The position numbers and the translations under genes were made by a program. Below are positions 54,858 through 64,000 of a stretch of 64,000 nt of DNA, in pieces (position 1 is the stretch's first letter; each line of letters opens with the position of its first letter). The notes under the pieces are model-generated. The model saw only the letters and a program-made list of their open reading frames with translations. It was not told where the DNA came from and did not search any database. Origin of the DNA: Gallionellaceae bacterium (GTDB taxonomy: Bacteria > Pseudomonadota > Gammaproteobacteria > Burkholderiales > Thiobacillaceae); assembly GCA_028714875.1 (NCBI GenBank), contig JAQTLN010000016.1, positions 1-64,000 of the forward strand, read 5' to 3'.

Positions 54858-56969
54858 TCACACCTGGAATCGTGCCGCGTCCATGCGTAGTTGCCGCGCC
54901 GTTTCCGAGAGCCGTTGCGCGGACGAGGAGGTTTTCCGCGCCACGGCGCTATTCTGTTCGCACATCTGCGCGATACGCTCCACATTCTTGGCGATGTCCT
55001 GGGAGGCGACGCCCTGCTCCTTGAGGGCCAGGGCGATGTCGTCGACGGATTGCACCACCCGGTTGGCGTTCTCCTGGATGCCGATGACGGAATTGCCCGC
55101 CTCATGGGTGGTGTTCACGCCCTCGCCGACCCGCGCCATGCTCGCTTCCATCTCCGCCACCGCCTTCTGGGCGCCGCTCTGGATGCGTTCGATCATCTGG
55201 GTGATCTGCACGGTGGAGTTCCCGGTGCGTTCCGCCAGCTTGCGCACCTCGTCGGCCACCACCGCGAAACCACGCCCCTGCTCGCCCGCCCGCGCCGCCT
55301 CGATGGCGGCGTTGAGCGCCAACAGATTGGTCTGATCGGCGATCTCCTTGATGACCCCGACGATGGCGGATATCTCGTTGGAATGGCTTTCCAGATCGCG
55401 AATGGCGTTGGCCGAATTGCCCACGGTTTCGGCGATGCCGCGCATCTCGGCGGCGGCGCGATGGATCACCGCGCCGCCCTGTTCGGAAGCTTCGCCGGAC
55501 GCCTTCGAGAGGGCATGCGCCGCGTGGGCATGTTCCCCCACCTGGTCTATCGACACCGACATCTGCTCCACCGCCGCCGCCATGCTGGAGGCGGACTCCG
55601 ACTGCTCCTCGGCGGAACGCGCGGCGGTGCCGGCCGCGCCACTGAGTTCAGTCGAGGCCTCGCTCAGGATCTCGGCCTTGCCGCGGATGGAGTAGACCAT
55701 CTCGAACAGGTTGTCGCGCATGCGCGTGAGCTGGGTCAGCAGTTCCCCGACTTCGTCGCCGCGCCCACCGGGTAGCCGGGTCTTGAGGTCGCCCTGGGCG
55801 ATGGCGCGGGCGGCGTCGCAAGCCGCGCGCACCGGGCGCACGATGGTGTTGCTCAGCGTCCAGGCGGCGACGATCAACAACAGGGTCGCCAGGAGCATCA
55901 GGCCGGAGCTGGCATCGCGAACCATCTGGAAGCGTTCCCCGGCGCGCAGGTATTCCGCCTTGGCTTCATTGGCCTGCAGCGCCATGAGCTGGTCGAGGGC
56001 GTGCCTGACCTCGCCCCCCACGCCCTGGTCCTCACGCAAAAAGGCGGTGAAAGGCGCGCTATCGAAGCGCCCGTCGCGCATCTCCTCCACCGCCGGGCGC
56101 AGATAGCCGCGCACATACTCCGCGCGCTTCTCGCTGAAGACAGTGGCCAGCGCCTCTTCCTCGGGGGTCAACGTGGTGACCATATAGGCCTTCCAGAGCC
56201 GGTCTATTTCCAGCCGGTTGTGCTCGATGCGTTCCAGGTGAACCGTCGCGTCACCCGCCGGCAACCCGGCGAACGCGCCCGGGGCGGATTGGTAGCCGCG
56301 CAACACCTCGGCCACGTTTTCGTTGAGGAGTTTCTGGATCTGCGCCAGGTCGCGTAGCGGCACGGTGCGATCCTCGTAGACCGATTTCAAACCCGCCATG
56401 TCCTGCCGCATCTGGTACAGCGTATTGCCACCCAGTACCAGGATGAACAGCAAAGCCAGGGCGTTCATCAGCCACAGCTTGCGACTGATCCGGATGTTCC
56501 CGAGCAGCCGCGCGACCCGGAGCCGGATTCCGCTCATGTAAACCTGGCCGCGATAAAGGCGGGCGGGGCCGCGGCCTTCCCGCATGTCCTTGTAGAGAGT
56601 CTCCGCGGCGGCGACTTCATCCCGCGCCGGCGTCTGCCGCACCGACATGTAGCCCCCATCGGCGAGGGGGGTGACGCTGGCCCGCACCCAGTAATGGTCG
56701 CCATCCTTGCGGCGATTCTTCACCAGCCCGCTCCAGCTCATCCCGGACTTGATGGTCTCCCACAGGTCGCGGAAGGCCTCGGCCGGCATGTCCGGGTGGC
56801 GCAGCAGGTTGTGCGGTTGCCCCAGCAGTTCGTCTTCTTCGTAGCCGCAGGAGTCCAGGAAATCCTGATTGACGAAGGTCATCCGCCCCTTGGCGTCAGT
56901 CTTGGAAATGATGGCGGTGCCAGCCTCCAGCGCGTATTCACGGTGGCTGACGGGATTGTTCAGGCGCAT
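54858..56969 (-). CDS. Aer-like PAS chemoreceptor (methyl-accepting)
   Basis: 703 aa. An N-terminal PAS domain of the Aer type comes first ([35 protein letters not shown]), which in Aer binds FAD and senses redox or oxygen. A TM helix near 168-188, a periplasmic four-helix-like segment, a second TM near 360 and HAMP follow. The signalling hairpin tip is [37 protein letters not shown]. It overlaps the STAS gene by 10 bp and precedes the GGDEF/EAL gene by 11 bp, so redox sensing appears linked to c-di-GMP. Confidence 0.92.
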   Translation of the reverse strand: MRLNNPVSHREYALEAGTAIISKTDAKGRMTFVNQDFLDSCGYEEDELLGQPHNLLRHPDMPAEAFRDLWETIKSGMSWSGLVKNRRKDGDHYWVRASVTPLADGGYMSVRQTPARDEVAAAETLYKDMREGRGPARLYRGQVYMSGIRLRVARLLGNIRISRKLWLMNALALLFILVLGGNTLYQMRQDMAGLKSVYEDRTVPLRDLAQIQKLLNENVAEVLRGYQSAPGAFAGLPAGDATVHLERIEHNRLEIDRLWKAYMVTTLTPEEEALATVFSEKRAEYVRGYLRPAVEEMRDGRFDSAPFTAFLREDQGVGGEVRHALDQLMALQANEAKAEYLRAGERFQMVRDASSGLMLLATLLLIVAAWTLSNTIVRPVRAACDAARAIAQGDLKTRLPGGRGDEVGELLTQLTRMRDNLFEMVYSIRGKAEILSEASTELSGAAGTAARSAEEQSESASSMAAAVEQMSVSIDQVGEHAHAAHALSKASGEASEQGGAVIHRAAAEMRGIAETVGNSANAIRDLESHSNEISAIVGVIKEIADQTNLLALNAAIEAARAGEQGRGFAVVADEVRKLAERTGNSTVQITQMIERIQSGAQKAVAEMEASMARVGEGVNTTHEAGNSVIGIQENANRVVQSVDDIALALKEQGVASQDIAKNVERIAQMCEQNSAVARKTSSSAQRLSETARQLRMDAARFQV

Positions 56970-57313
56970 GGGGTTTCTCCTCTATTTGCGGGTTCCCGAC
57001 CTTGGGCTTGCAGTTGAAATGATCGATCGAGATGCGCCAGGCGCAGGAGTTGGCCCACCTCCGGGTCGGCATAAAGGATGACCGCGTTGCCGTCGGTCAC
57101 CCGGTATCGGCCTTTGAGATAAAGCATGGTGCCGAAGCCCACGGTATGCAGCATCCGGGTCTGGGTGAGATCGAATACCAGCCGTTTCGGCAGGCCTTTC
57201 CTGTCTTCGCGACAGTGGCGCAGGCAGTCCCTCGCCACGTCGACATCAAAGATTTCACCGATACGTATGCGCCATTCCCGCGCCGACGCTTCCATCAAAA
57301 AGGGGGGATTCAT
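56960..57313 (-). CDS. STAS-domain protein
   Basis: 117 aa. A STAS/anti-sigma antagonist-like fold: [60 protein letters not shown]. The position of the usual phospho-Ser is Leu-His-Thr-Val here, so a Thr might be the phosphosite. I chose ATG 57313 with GGAAGTTGG upstream; the first eight residues of the track ORF are doubtful. First gene of the chemoreceptor operon (10-bp overlap). Confidence 0.75.
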   Translation of the reverse strand: MNPPFLMEASAREWRIRIGEIFDVDVARDCLRHCREDRKGLPKRLVFDLTQTRMLHTVGFGTMLYLKGRYRVTDGNAVILYADPEVGQLLRLAHLDRSFQLQAQGREPANRGETPCA

Positions 57314-57598
57314 GATTCCAACTTCCCGATTAAGCACGCCAGCGCCAGACGAATAGCGTCAGGCATGGCGCGACACCACGCGCACGGCAACGCATGACCC
57401 GACAAACGGGTAAATGACTCGGGCGGGAATCGGCCCATCAGGTAGTGGCCGCGAGGGGCTGGGCGGCGGGCGTCTGGTGACCGCGGCGGCCGTGCTGGGC
57501 CGAGGTGACGAGGGTATTACGGGGTAATTACCGGCGGTATTATCCGGGACAAACTTTGGTAGATTTCGGGATATGCCTTAATAACTTGTCGTGATACT
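57314..57598. other. Intergenic region upstream of the STAS operon
   Basis: 285 bp between the ANTAR regulator and the STAS gene, both on the minus strand. The part at 57510-57597 is AT-richer. GGTAATTACC at 57523-57532 is a perfect 10-bp palindrome that could be an operator or part of an RNA hairpin. No ORF or clear promoter was recognised. Confidence 0.4.
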
Positions 57599-58204
57599 TC
57601 AGCGCTTGCTATCAGCCACGCCGTCCAGCACGCCATTGGTGGTTTCCACGGCGGCAATCAGATCCTCCGCGACTTCGTTGATCTTGCGCCGCTGCTCGCG
57701 CGCGCGATTACGCAGCAATTCAAACGCGGCCTGCCGGTCGAGCCCCTTGCGGACCATGATGATGCCCACCGCCGTGCGTGTCTTTTGCTCCACCTGAAGG
57801 GCCCGCTCAAGCCGTTCGTTGCCGCCGCGCAGGGCATCGATGTCCTTGCCACGAGCGAGGGCCGCCTCGATGAATGGCACCAGCTGCTGTGTATCCACCG
57901 GCTTGACCAAATAGCCGAGGGCACCGGCCTCGCTGGCTTGTCGCACCACCGTCTCATCGCTGTAGGCGGACAGGAACACGAATGGGGGGTCGCCGCCCCG
58001 CTTCAGTGTCTGAGCCAGTTCCAGGCCAGAGCGGCCCGGCATGCGCACATCCAGCACAGCCAGATCATATGGCCCTTCACCGATCAGTTTCAGCGCCTCA
58101 TCGGCGGACTGCGCGGCGCCAACCCGGTAACCCCGGTCGCGCAGGCCCTCCGCCAACAGGTTAAGAACCACCCGATCATCGTCGACGAGCAACACGCTTT
58201 TCAT
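57599..58204 (-). CDS. Response regulator with ANTAR antitermination domain
   Basis: 201 aa. A receiver (VLLVDDDRVVLNLLAEGL, acceptor Asp in LAVLDVRMPGRSG, YLVKPVD) is joined through a coiled coil to an ANTAR RNA-binding domain (VEQKTRTAVGIIMVRKGLDR, AAFELLRNRAREQRR). ANTAR regulators bind paired hexaloop hairpins in leader RNAs and prevent termination. Its ATG overlaps the kinase TGA (ATGA), and AAGGTGG serves as ribosome site. The RNA target is unknown; the STAS-chemoreceptor transcript downstream is a candidate. Confidence 0.92.
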   Translation of the reverse strand: MKSVLLVDDDRVVLNLLAEGLRDRGYRVGAAQSADEALKLIGEGPYDLAVLDVRMPGRSGLELAQTLKRGGDPPFVFLSAYSDETVVRQASEAGALGYLVKPVDTQQLVPFIEAALARGKDIDALRGGNERLERALQVEQKTRTAVGIIMVRKGLDRQAAFELLRNRAREQRRKINEVAEDLIAAVETTNGVLDGVADSKR

Positions 58205-59742
58205 GCTTCCACCTTTTGTTCAGTTCGTGGCGCCAGGATCGGGGGCTCGATGCGCATCTCCGTCACCACATCCCCACCCTCCTGACGCAGATCGAGGCTG
58301 ACCCCATGGGTAGGCAGCAACGCCAGCACCAAACCCAGGCCGGTACCCAGGCCTTTGTTCCGGGCAAAATCGAACCCGGATGGCAGACGACCTGGATTGC
58401 TGATGCGCACACGGCCCACGGCAACCTCCTGGGATAAGGTCACCGATACGCCGGCCTGTTCCGATTCGGGCTTCAGGTGCTTGACCGCGTTGCTGACCAG
58501 TTCATTCAGAATCAGCGCCATGGCCACGGTCTCGCTTTCCTGGAGGCGCGGCGAGCCACCGCCTTTCGCGATGCCTTTTACCCGCACGGGCACTCCTCCG
58601 ATGTCGGAGATACCGCGGCAGATGGCCGGCAGCAGTTCGCACAACATCACACCATGCTGATTGACGCCGCCATGCAGGCCGTGCACCACGGCAATGGATT
58701 GCACCTGATTGATGGCGGACTCCAGCATCGGCGCGGCTTCGGGATGTTTGGCGGCATCGCGCCGCAGCAACCCCACCACGGTTTGCAGATTGTTCTTGAT
58801 GCGATGATGCACCTCGCGGATCAGGGCATCCCGCTGTGCCAGGACATCCTCCAGATGAGCCCGCTCCAGGCGCCGGTTCGTGCTCGTCAACATCCCCAGG
58901 GCGAGGAACGACATGCCGATAACCGTGATGAAACCGTGCAATGGCCGCACCCATTGTGGGTCCGACGACATCGCCATGGCCCAGTGTCCCCAATTCGCAT
59001 TCGCCGCCAATACGGCATAGATCCAGGCCAGGGCCAGCGCGACCACTCGCACCTCCGCGCGCAAGGCCAGCCAGAGCAGGAAGGGCATGAGCGGGTAAGG
59101 ACGCAGGGACGCGGCTGGCAAACCAAAGAGCTCTGGATTCGCCAGTAGCAGCGAGCCCAGCCCCAGGCCAAGCAGCGCCACCCCGGTCTCCACACGCGGC
59201 GTGAATAGGCCGGTGTTGTCCGTGTTGCGCCAACAGAGCATGAGCGGGGCGAATACCAGCACCCCATCCAACTGGCTCAGCAACAGGGCGGAGGCCTGCC
59301 AGGCAAGATCGAGCTCCCAGAATCCATTGACCTCCCGCAGCGCCAGATAAGCCAGGGGCAAGGCCGCCAGTCCGCCCAGCAGCCCTCCCGACAACACCAG
59401 TCGGAACAGGTCGCCAATCTGATTGAAGCTCTTTGTGACACCCGCCCAACGCAGCAAAAACCAGCTCAGTGTGGCCTGAACGGCTATGGCCAGCCCCAGC
59501 CATAGGGCCGGCATGGCTCGTGTTTCCTGGAACGCTGCCGCCAGCGCGGTGCCCAGGGCGGCCGCCGGAATGACGCGCCAGCCCCACAGCACCACCGCCG
59601 CCACAGCCACGCCGGCGGGCGGCCAGAACAGCGCGGGCGCCATCGCCGAACCGACCAGCGCATAGGCCAGGAGGCCGCTCAGCAGGCAGGCCGTGGCCGT
59701 GAATGCCCACTGGAAAAGCGGATACCGGAATAGCTGCGACAT
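58201..59742 (-). CDS. MASE1 sensor histidine kinase (HisKA_2 type)
   Basis: 513 aa. Eight or so TM helices form a MASE1-like integral membrane sensor (LFWPPAGVAVAAVVLWGWR). A cytoplasmic kinase follows with HisKA_2 (REVHHRIKNNLQTVVGLLR) and a HATPase (MALILNELVSNAVKHL, GLGTGLGLVLALLP). HisKA_2/HWE-related kinases commonly pair with ANTAR regulators such as EutW-EutV, and the partner gene overlaps by 4 bp. No Shine-Dalgarno was obvious. Confidence 0.88.
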   Translation of the reverse strand: MSQLFRYPLFQWAFTATACLLSGLLAYALVGSAMAPALFWPPAGVAVAAVVLWGWRVIPAAALGTALAAAFQETRAMPALWLGLAIAVQATLSWFLLRWAGVTKSFNQIGDLFRLVLSGGLLGGLAALPLAYLALREVNGFWELDLAWQASALLLSQLDGVLVFAPLMLCWRNTDNTGLFTPRVETGVALLGLGLGSLLLANPELFGLPAASLRPYPLMPFLLWLALRAEVRVVALALAWIYAVLAANANWGHWAMAMSSDPQWVRPLHGFITVIGMSFLALGMLTSTNRRLERAHLEDVLAQRDALIREVHHRIKNNLQTVVGLLRRDAAKHPEAAPMLESAINQVQSIAVVHGLHGGVNQHGVMLCELLPAICRGISDIGGVPVRVKGIAKGGGSPRLQESETVAMALILNELVSNAVKHLKPESEQAGVSVTLSQEVAVGRVRISNPGRLPSGFDFARNKGLGTGLGLVLALLPTHGVSLDLRQEGGDVVTEMRIEPPILAPRTEQKVEA

Positions 59743-59832
59743 GAGGAATACAGGACAGGATTACGCTTAGGCATAAGTATCGCCCAGTACGGAGCGCCCA
59801 AGGAGCCGCTTTAAGCCGCCCCACTCATTTAC

Positions 59833-60879
59833 TCAGGCAGCGCCCTTGTCGTTGGATTGCTTCAGCGCGCTGAGCCCTCCCGCCAGGACGCGCGCGTCGA
59901 GGCCGCGTTGCGAGAGGATGAAGGCGGCTATGCTGCTACGCCGGTCGGTGTCGCTGATCAGAATATGGAGACGTTGCCTGTCCAGCGCGCCGATCTTGAG
60001 GCGCAGCAGGCACAGCGGGACGTTGACGCTGCCCTTGATATTGCCCTGCTTGAATTCATCGGCCACGCGCACGTCGATCAGGTCGGCTTTACCGCCTTGC
60101 AGCAACGTCATGGCTTCCGTGGCGGTTACCTGGCGTACCAGCGGCTCCTTCAGCAGCGTATCGAAGTCGTCGGCGGACAGGCCCATGATCAGGCCGTCGC
60201 TCACCATGCTCACCGTGGCCCTGCGCGCGGCATGCGCGATCAGGGCTTCTTCGCCGAAACCGTCTCCCGGCCCCAGTTTCGCCAGCACCGTCTCCTGCCC
60301 GACTTCATTGTGCCGCGACACCTGGGCCTGGCCTTCGCGGATCAGGTAGTAATGGTCGCCGACGGGGTCGTCCTGGCGGATGACCACCTGGCCGGCGGTG
60401 ACCGAAATCGGGTGAAAACGGGTGAACAGGGCATGCAGATTGGCTGGCGGCACGCGGGAAAAAGCGGGATTGCGCAGCAGATCGAACATCCAGTAGGGGT
60501 CGTTGCCCTCGAATTCCTGAACGGCATAGGCGGTGGTCTGGTCTTGCGCGATCAGTTTGTCCAGCGCCGCTTCGTCGAAGGCGGCAATGCGGCAGAGGGT
60601 CTGCGCCACGGCGGAATAACGGCGTGGTTTCAGACGCGCCAGGGGGTGGCGGGCGGCTTCGCTGCCGGCGTGGATCAGCAGCGGCGGTGAGCCGTCACCG
60701 GTGTCCAGGGAGATCCTGCCTTCGAGCAGGTAATAGCGTAGTGGGTCGGCATCGCCGCGCTGGAACAGTGCTTGCCCGATCGTCAGGCGAACCTCGCCGA
60801 CCAGTCCCTCCACTTGGGTCAGGGCTTCGGCGGAAAGACTGTTGAGCGGGACAAAGCCGGTGACATGGGTGCTATCCAT
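59833..60879 (-). CDS. Tandem cNMP-binding / rhodanese-like protein lacking the catalytic Cys
   Basis: 348 aa, a full-length paralogue of 51844-52890 with the same layout: a degenerate cNMP fold, a second cNMP-binding domain (DHYYLIREGQAQV, GFGEEALIAHAARRATVSM) and a rhodanese-like C-terminus (IDVRVADEFKQGNIKGSVNV). The active-site loop reads ILISDTDRRSSIAAF where the paralogue has ILYCQTGRRSSTAAF, so the sulfur-accepting Cys is Ser. It is probably a ligand-binding regulatory protein. It starts 9 bp after ubiD, with AAGGTG at the ubiD end as ribosome site. Confidence 0.87.
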   Translation of the reverse strand: MDSTHVTGFVPLNSLSAEALTQVEGLVGEVRLTIGQALFQRGDADPLRYYLLEGRISLDTGDGSPPLLIHAGSEAARHPLARLKPRRYSAVAQTLCRIAAFDEAALDKLIAQDQTTAYAVQEFEGNDPYWMFDLLRNPAFSRVPPANLHALFTRFHPISVTAGQVVIRQDDPVGDHYYLIREGQAQVSRHNEVGQETVLAKLGPGDGFGEEALIAHAARRATVSMVSDGLIMGLSADDFDTLLKEPLVRQVTATEAMTLLQGGKADLIDVRVADEFKQGNIKGSVNVPLCLLRLKIGALDRQRLHILISDTDRRSSIAAFILSQRGLDARVLAGGLSALKQSNDKGAA

Positions 60880-60888
60880 CGCGCCCGG

Positions 60889-62367
60889 TCACCTTGCCCC
60901 GGAGTCGAGGCCCAGTTCGGGCCAGAGTGCATCGATTTTCTGTTTCACGGCATCGCTCATCTTGATAGGTGTTCCCCACTCGCGGTGGGTTTCTCCCGGC
61001 CATTTGTTGGTGGCGTCGATGCCCATTTTACTGCCCAAACCGGATACCGGGCTCGCGAAATCCAGGTAATCAATCGGGGTGTTTTCCACTAGCAAAGTGT
61101 CGCGCGCGGGATCGACGCGGGTGGTGAGCGCCCACATGACGTCGTTCCAGTCGCGCACGTTCACGTCGTCGTCGGTGACGATGATGAACTTGGTGTACAT
61201 GAACTGGCGCAGGAAGCTCCAGATGCCGAACATCACCCGTTTGGCGTGGCCGGGGTATTGCTTCTTCATACTCACCACCGCCATGCGGTAGGAACAGCCT
61301 TCCGGCGGCAGGTAGAAGTCGGTGATCTCGGGAAACTGCTTTTGCAGGAGTGGCACGAATACTTCGTTCAGCGCCACGCCAAGGATGGCCGGCTCGTCCG
61401 GCGGCTTGCCGGTGTAGGTGGAGTGGTAGATCGCGTCGCGGCGCAGGGTGATGCGCTCGACCGTGAATACCGGGAAGGTTTCCCGCTCGTTGTAGTAGCC
61501 GGTGTGATCGCCGAAGGGGCCTTCCAGGGCGGTTTCGCCCGGGTGGATGACGCCTTCCAGGACGATCTCGGCGCTCGCCGGCACTTGCAGATCGCTGCCC
61601 AGCGCTTTGGAAACCTCGGTTTTGGCGCCGCGCAGCAGGCCGGCGAACTGGTATTCCGAGAGCGAGTCCGGCACCGGCGTCACCGCGCCCAGGATGGTGG
61701 CCGGATCGGCGCCTATGGCCACGCAGACCGGGAACGGCTTGCCCGGGTGGGCGGCCTGGAACTCATGGAAATCGAGGGCGCCGCCGCGATGCGCCAGCCA
61801 GCGCATGATCAGCTTGTTGGGGCCGATGACCTGTTGCCGGTAGATACCCAGATTCTGCCGCGGCTTGTGCGGCCCTTTGGTGATGACCAGGCCCCAGGTC
61901 AGCAGCGGCCCGATGTCACCGGGCCAGCAGGTCTGGATCGGCAGGCGCGCCAGATCCACATCCTTGCCTTCCCACACCACATCTTGGCAGGCGGGCGAGC
62001 GCACGACTGATGGGGTCATGTTGAGCACCTGCTTCAACACCGGCCATTTGTCCCAGGCGTCTTTCAGGCCGCGCGGCGGTTCCGGCTCTTTCAGATACGC
62101 AAGCAGCTTGCCGATCTCGCGCAACCGCGCCGGGTCTTCCTCGCCCATGCCCAGCGCCACTCGCTTCACCGTGCCGAACAGGTTGGCCAACACCGGGATG
62201 TCGTAGCCCTTGGGATTCTCGAACAGCAGGGCGGGACCGCCGGCGCGCAGCACACGGTCACCGATTTCGGTCATTTCCAGATTCGGGTCGACCAAGGCGG
62301 AGATGCGCTTGAGTTCGCCGCGTGCTTCAAGTTGCGCGATGAAGTCGCGCAGATCGGCATAACGCAT
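60889..62367 (-). CDS. ubiD: 4-hydroxy-3-polyprenylbenzoate decarboxylase
   Basis: 492 aa. The prenylated-FMN decarboxylase of ubiquinone biosynthesis. Visible motifs: [17 protein letters not shown] at the N-terminus, [20 protein letters not shown], the catalytic region [13 protein letters not shown], and [19 protein letters not shown] 62367 is 5 bp after the lipoprotein stop; the track start at 62844 is an out-of-family extension. It is in an operon with the lipoprotein before it and the cNMP-rhodanese protein after it. UbiX is not in the window. Confidence 0.96.
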   Translation of the reverse strand: MRYADLRDFIAQLEARGELKRISALVDPNLEMTEIGDRVLRAGGPALLFENPKGYDIPVLANLFGTVKRVALGMGEEDPARLREIGKLLAYLKEPEPPRGLKDAWDKWPVLKQVLNMTPSVVRSPACQDVVWEGKDVDLARLPIQTCWPGDIGPLLTWGLVITKGPHKPRQNLGIYRQQVIGPNKLIMRWLAHRGGALDFHEFQAAHPGKPFPVCVAIGADPATILGAVTPVPDSLSEYQFAGLLRGAKTEVSKALGSDLQVPASAEIVLEGVIHPGETALEGPFGDHTGYYNERETFPVFTVERITLRRDAIYHSTYTGKPPDEPAILGVALNEVFVPLLQKQFPEITDFYLPPEGCSYRMAVVSMKKQYPGHAKRVMFGIWSFLRQFMYTKFIIVTDDDVNVRDWNDVMWALTTRVDPARDTLLVENTPIDYLDFASPVSGLGSKMGIDATNKWPGETHREWGTPIKMSDAVKQKIDALWPELGLDSGAR

Positions 62368-62372
62368 GGGGA

Positions 62373-62813
62373 TTACTCTTCTTCGGCTTTGCCGGAGGGG
62401 TCGGCGGCAATGAACTGGAACACTTTGCCCTCGACACGGAAAGTGCCCAGCCTTACGCCCATATCCGGCGGCGTTTCCTTGAATTCCTGGACGCGGCAGG
62501 ATTGGGTGCTGACCGCGAATACGCGCTTGCCGGTTCTCAGCAGATGCAGAGGTTCCGGATATTCGTCCGGGGCCTTGTAGAAGGCGATGCGGGTATCCAG
62601 CGGCACATCCTTGATGGTCATGCCGCCGCTGCACTGCGGCAGGCGGATGACGGCAACCGCGACCTCCACGGTGTCCTTCCAGAACCAGGTCTGGTTGCGC
62701 ACCAGGGTGACGGCGTGTTCCTTCTCCCCGAAGGAATAGGAGGCCGTGTCCTGAAGACAGCCGGCCAGCGGCAGAACGGCGAGGAGCAAGAGCGAGCGGG
62801 ACAGCATATTCAT
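62373..62813 (-). CDS. Hypothetical lipoprotein
   Basis: 146 aa. Lipobox signal [15 protein letters not shown], then a soluble domain ([20 protein letters not shown] ... [19 protein letters not shown]) with two further cysteines (PQC and STQSC). Strong GGAGGTGACC ribosome site just before ATG 62813. Upstream of ubiD in the same transcript. I do not recognise the family and see no catalytic motif. Confidence 0.8.
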   Translation of the reverse strand: MNMLSRSLLLLAVLPLAGCLQDTASYSFGEKEHAVTLVRNQTWFWKDTVEVAVAVIRLPQCSGGMTIKDVPLDTRIAFYKAPDEYPEPLHLLRTGKRVFAVSTQSCRVQEFKETPPDMGVRLGTFRVEGKVFQFIAADPSGKAEEE

Positions 62814-62994
62814 GAGTGGTCACCTCCAGGGGGCGTATGGACAAGCCGGCGCGCGGTATCGCCCGGTTACTTCGGCCGGCTCGGCCGGCGGCACACCACT
62901 TACGGCCAGCGGCCGGGATTTCTTGAGGTGAAGCTCAACGCCGCCAGCGGAAACAGGGGAGTGATCCGGTTCCCCGCATGCCGATTTGATGCCG

Positions 62995-64000
62995 CTACAC
63001 CGCTTCCAGCTTGGCGTATTCCAGCAGAAACGCCTTCTCGCCGATCTTGGGGAAGTTGATCTTGATTTCCATGTCCGGGGCCTGGCCCTGATAGCCGGAG
63101 ACCACGCCTTCGCCATAGCGGACGTGGCTGACCCGGCTGCCGACCTTGAAGGGAACATCGGCCAGGCGGCGCGGCGGCGGCGGGGCGGCGGGGACGATCT
63201 TGCGGGTGACGAAATTCGTGGCCTGCGCGCGAGGCGCGGGTTCCGTGTGGGCAATGCGATTCGATTCTGAGTGCACCAGTTTCTCCGGGATTTCTTCCAG
63301 AAAGCGGGAAGGCAGGCCGTAGCGCACTTGGCCATGCAGCATTCTGGATTGCGCGTGGGTGAGGTAAAGCTGTTTGCGCGCGCGCGTGATTGCAACGTAC
63401 ATGAGGCGGCGTTCTTCTTCCAGACCGTCGCTTTCGGTCAACGCGTTCTCATGCGGGAACAGGCCTTCTTCCAGGCCGGTGATGAATACGGTGTGGAACT
63501 CCAGGCCCTTGGCGGCGTGCACGGTCATCAACTGCACCGCGTCCTGGCCCTGCGCGGCTTCGTGCTCGCCGGCTTCGAGGGCGGCGTGGCCGAGGAAACC
63601 TTCCAGGCTCTGGTCTTCATTTTCCTGCGCGAAAGCGGCGGCGGCGTTGGCTAGTTCGCCGAGGTTTTCCACGCGATCCTCGCCGTCCTTCTCGTTCTTG
63701 TAGAACTCCAGCAGGCCGCAGCGGGCGACGACATGGTCGACCTGCTCGGACAGCGGCAGGTTGGCTATTTCCGCGCGCAGTGCTTCGATAACTTGGACGA
63801 AGGGGGCGAACTTCTTGCCACCGGCACAGGCCGCGGCCCACAGGCTGGAGCCGGCGGCGGCCGCCTGGTCGCTCACCAACTCGACGCTGCGATTGCCGAT
63901 GCCGCGCGCGGGGAAGTTCACCACGCGCAGGAAGGCGTTGTCGTCTTCCGGGTTGGCGGTCATGCGCAGGTAAGCCAGGGCGTGCTTGATTTCGGCGCGC
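62995..64000 (-). CDS. uvrD: UvrD/Rep-type DNA helicase, C-terminal part (truncated by window)
   Basis: About 335 residues of the C-terminal half of a superfamily-1A helicase. The frame stays open to the window edge (EIKHALAYLRMTANPEDD). Conserved motifs are NFPARGIGNRSVE, the motif V region VQLMTVHAAKGLEFHTVFI, and motif VI RRLMYVAITRARKQLYL. A C-terminal Tudor-like tail (FKVGSRVSHVRYGEGVVSGY) is typical of UvrD/PcrA. The N-terminal Walker motifs lie outside the window. Confidence 0.93.
   Translation of the reverse strand, partial: RAEIKHALAYLRMTANPEDDNAFLRVVNFPARGIGNRSVELVSDQAAAAGSSLWAAACAGGKKFAPFVQVIEALRAEIANLPLSEQVDHVVARCGLLEFYKNEKDGEDRVENLGELANAAAAFAQENEDQSLEGFLGHAALEAGEHEAAQGQDAVQLMTVHAAKGLEFHTVFITGLEEGLFPHENALTESDGLEEERRLMYVAITRARKQLYLTHAQSRMLHGQVRYGLPSRFLEEIPEKLVHSESNRIAHTEPAPRAQATNFVTRKIVPAAPPPPRRLADVPFKVGSRVSHVRYGEGVVSGYQGQAPDMEIKINFPKIGEKAFLLEYAKLEAV

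Noticed and set aside
52960-55335. 791-aa plus-strand ORF opposite the GGDEF/EAL and chemoreceptor genes
   Set aside because: Spans two real minus-strand genes in antisense; shadow ORF.

Overview
The window is a high-GC bacterial chromosome segment. Gene content and order point to a betaproteobacterium, possibly a sulfur-oxidising member of the Nitrosomonadales. The argS-SPOR-dsbA run, the rsmI / yraN-diaA-dolP order, 7Fe ferredoxin FdxA, OxyR, a PEP-CTERM protein with a sigma54-type promoter, and several secreted or cNMP-linked rhodaneses support this. The species assignment is inference. No rRNA, tRNA, CRISPR array or prophage was seen.

Region 1 (1-18.4 kb) is an accessory signalling block. 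It opens with a perfect 22-bp hairpin and four 180-bp tandem repeats. It then carries a response-regulator/diguanylate-cyclase-phosphodiesterase operon on the minus strand, and on the plus strand two giant hybrid histidine kinases that are clearly paralogous, a solute-binding-domain PAS sensor overlapping a second kinase, and an Rcp1-type response regulator. A G5/C5 palindromic, MITE-like element recurs between these units. Region 2 (18.4-28.5 kb) is mostly housekeeping: glmU-glmS-parA, bioA (with an in-frame palindromic insertion), a cytochrome c'-like protein, queD, a PEP-CTERM protein, corA, ygfZ and a DUF4936 gene.

Region 3 (28.6-32.1 kb, minus strand) is a secreted rhodanese / DUF302 cluster. 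It contains a partial internal duplication, with two DUF302 genes, one intact and one remnant rhodanese, and an NPF/GYGG-rich secreted protein between them. Region 4 (32.1-43.5 kb) is conserved core: dolP-diaA-yraN, rsmI, pyrC, a RAYT (REP-associated transposase) beside its probable REP palindrome, argS-SPOR-dsbA, fdxA, trxA, rho and ubiB. Region 5 (43.6-49.8 kb) has an AT-richer glycosyltransferase-like gene, then an exbB-exbD-tonB-sel1 operon whose TonB carries a very long Ala/Gly/Ser-rich spacer. Region 6 (49.8-64 kb) holds oxyR, an ankyrin protein, two paralogous cNMP-binding/rhodanese proteins (one lacking the catalytic cysteine), a STAS / Aer-like chemoreceptor / GGDEF-EAL operon, a MASE1 kinase with an ANTAR regulator, a lipoprotein-ubiD operon, and the 3' part of a UvrD-type helicase running off the window.

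Two themes stand out. One is dense c-di-GMP, two-component and chemoreceptor signalling. The other is at least four families of short palindromic repeats, one of which has a likely mobilising RAYT in the window, and two of which have altered protein-coding genes (bioA internally, pyrC at its C-terminus).
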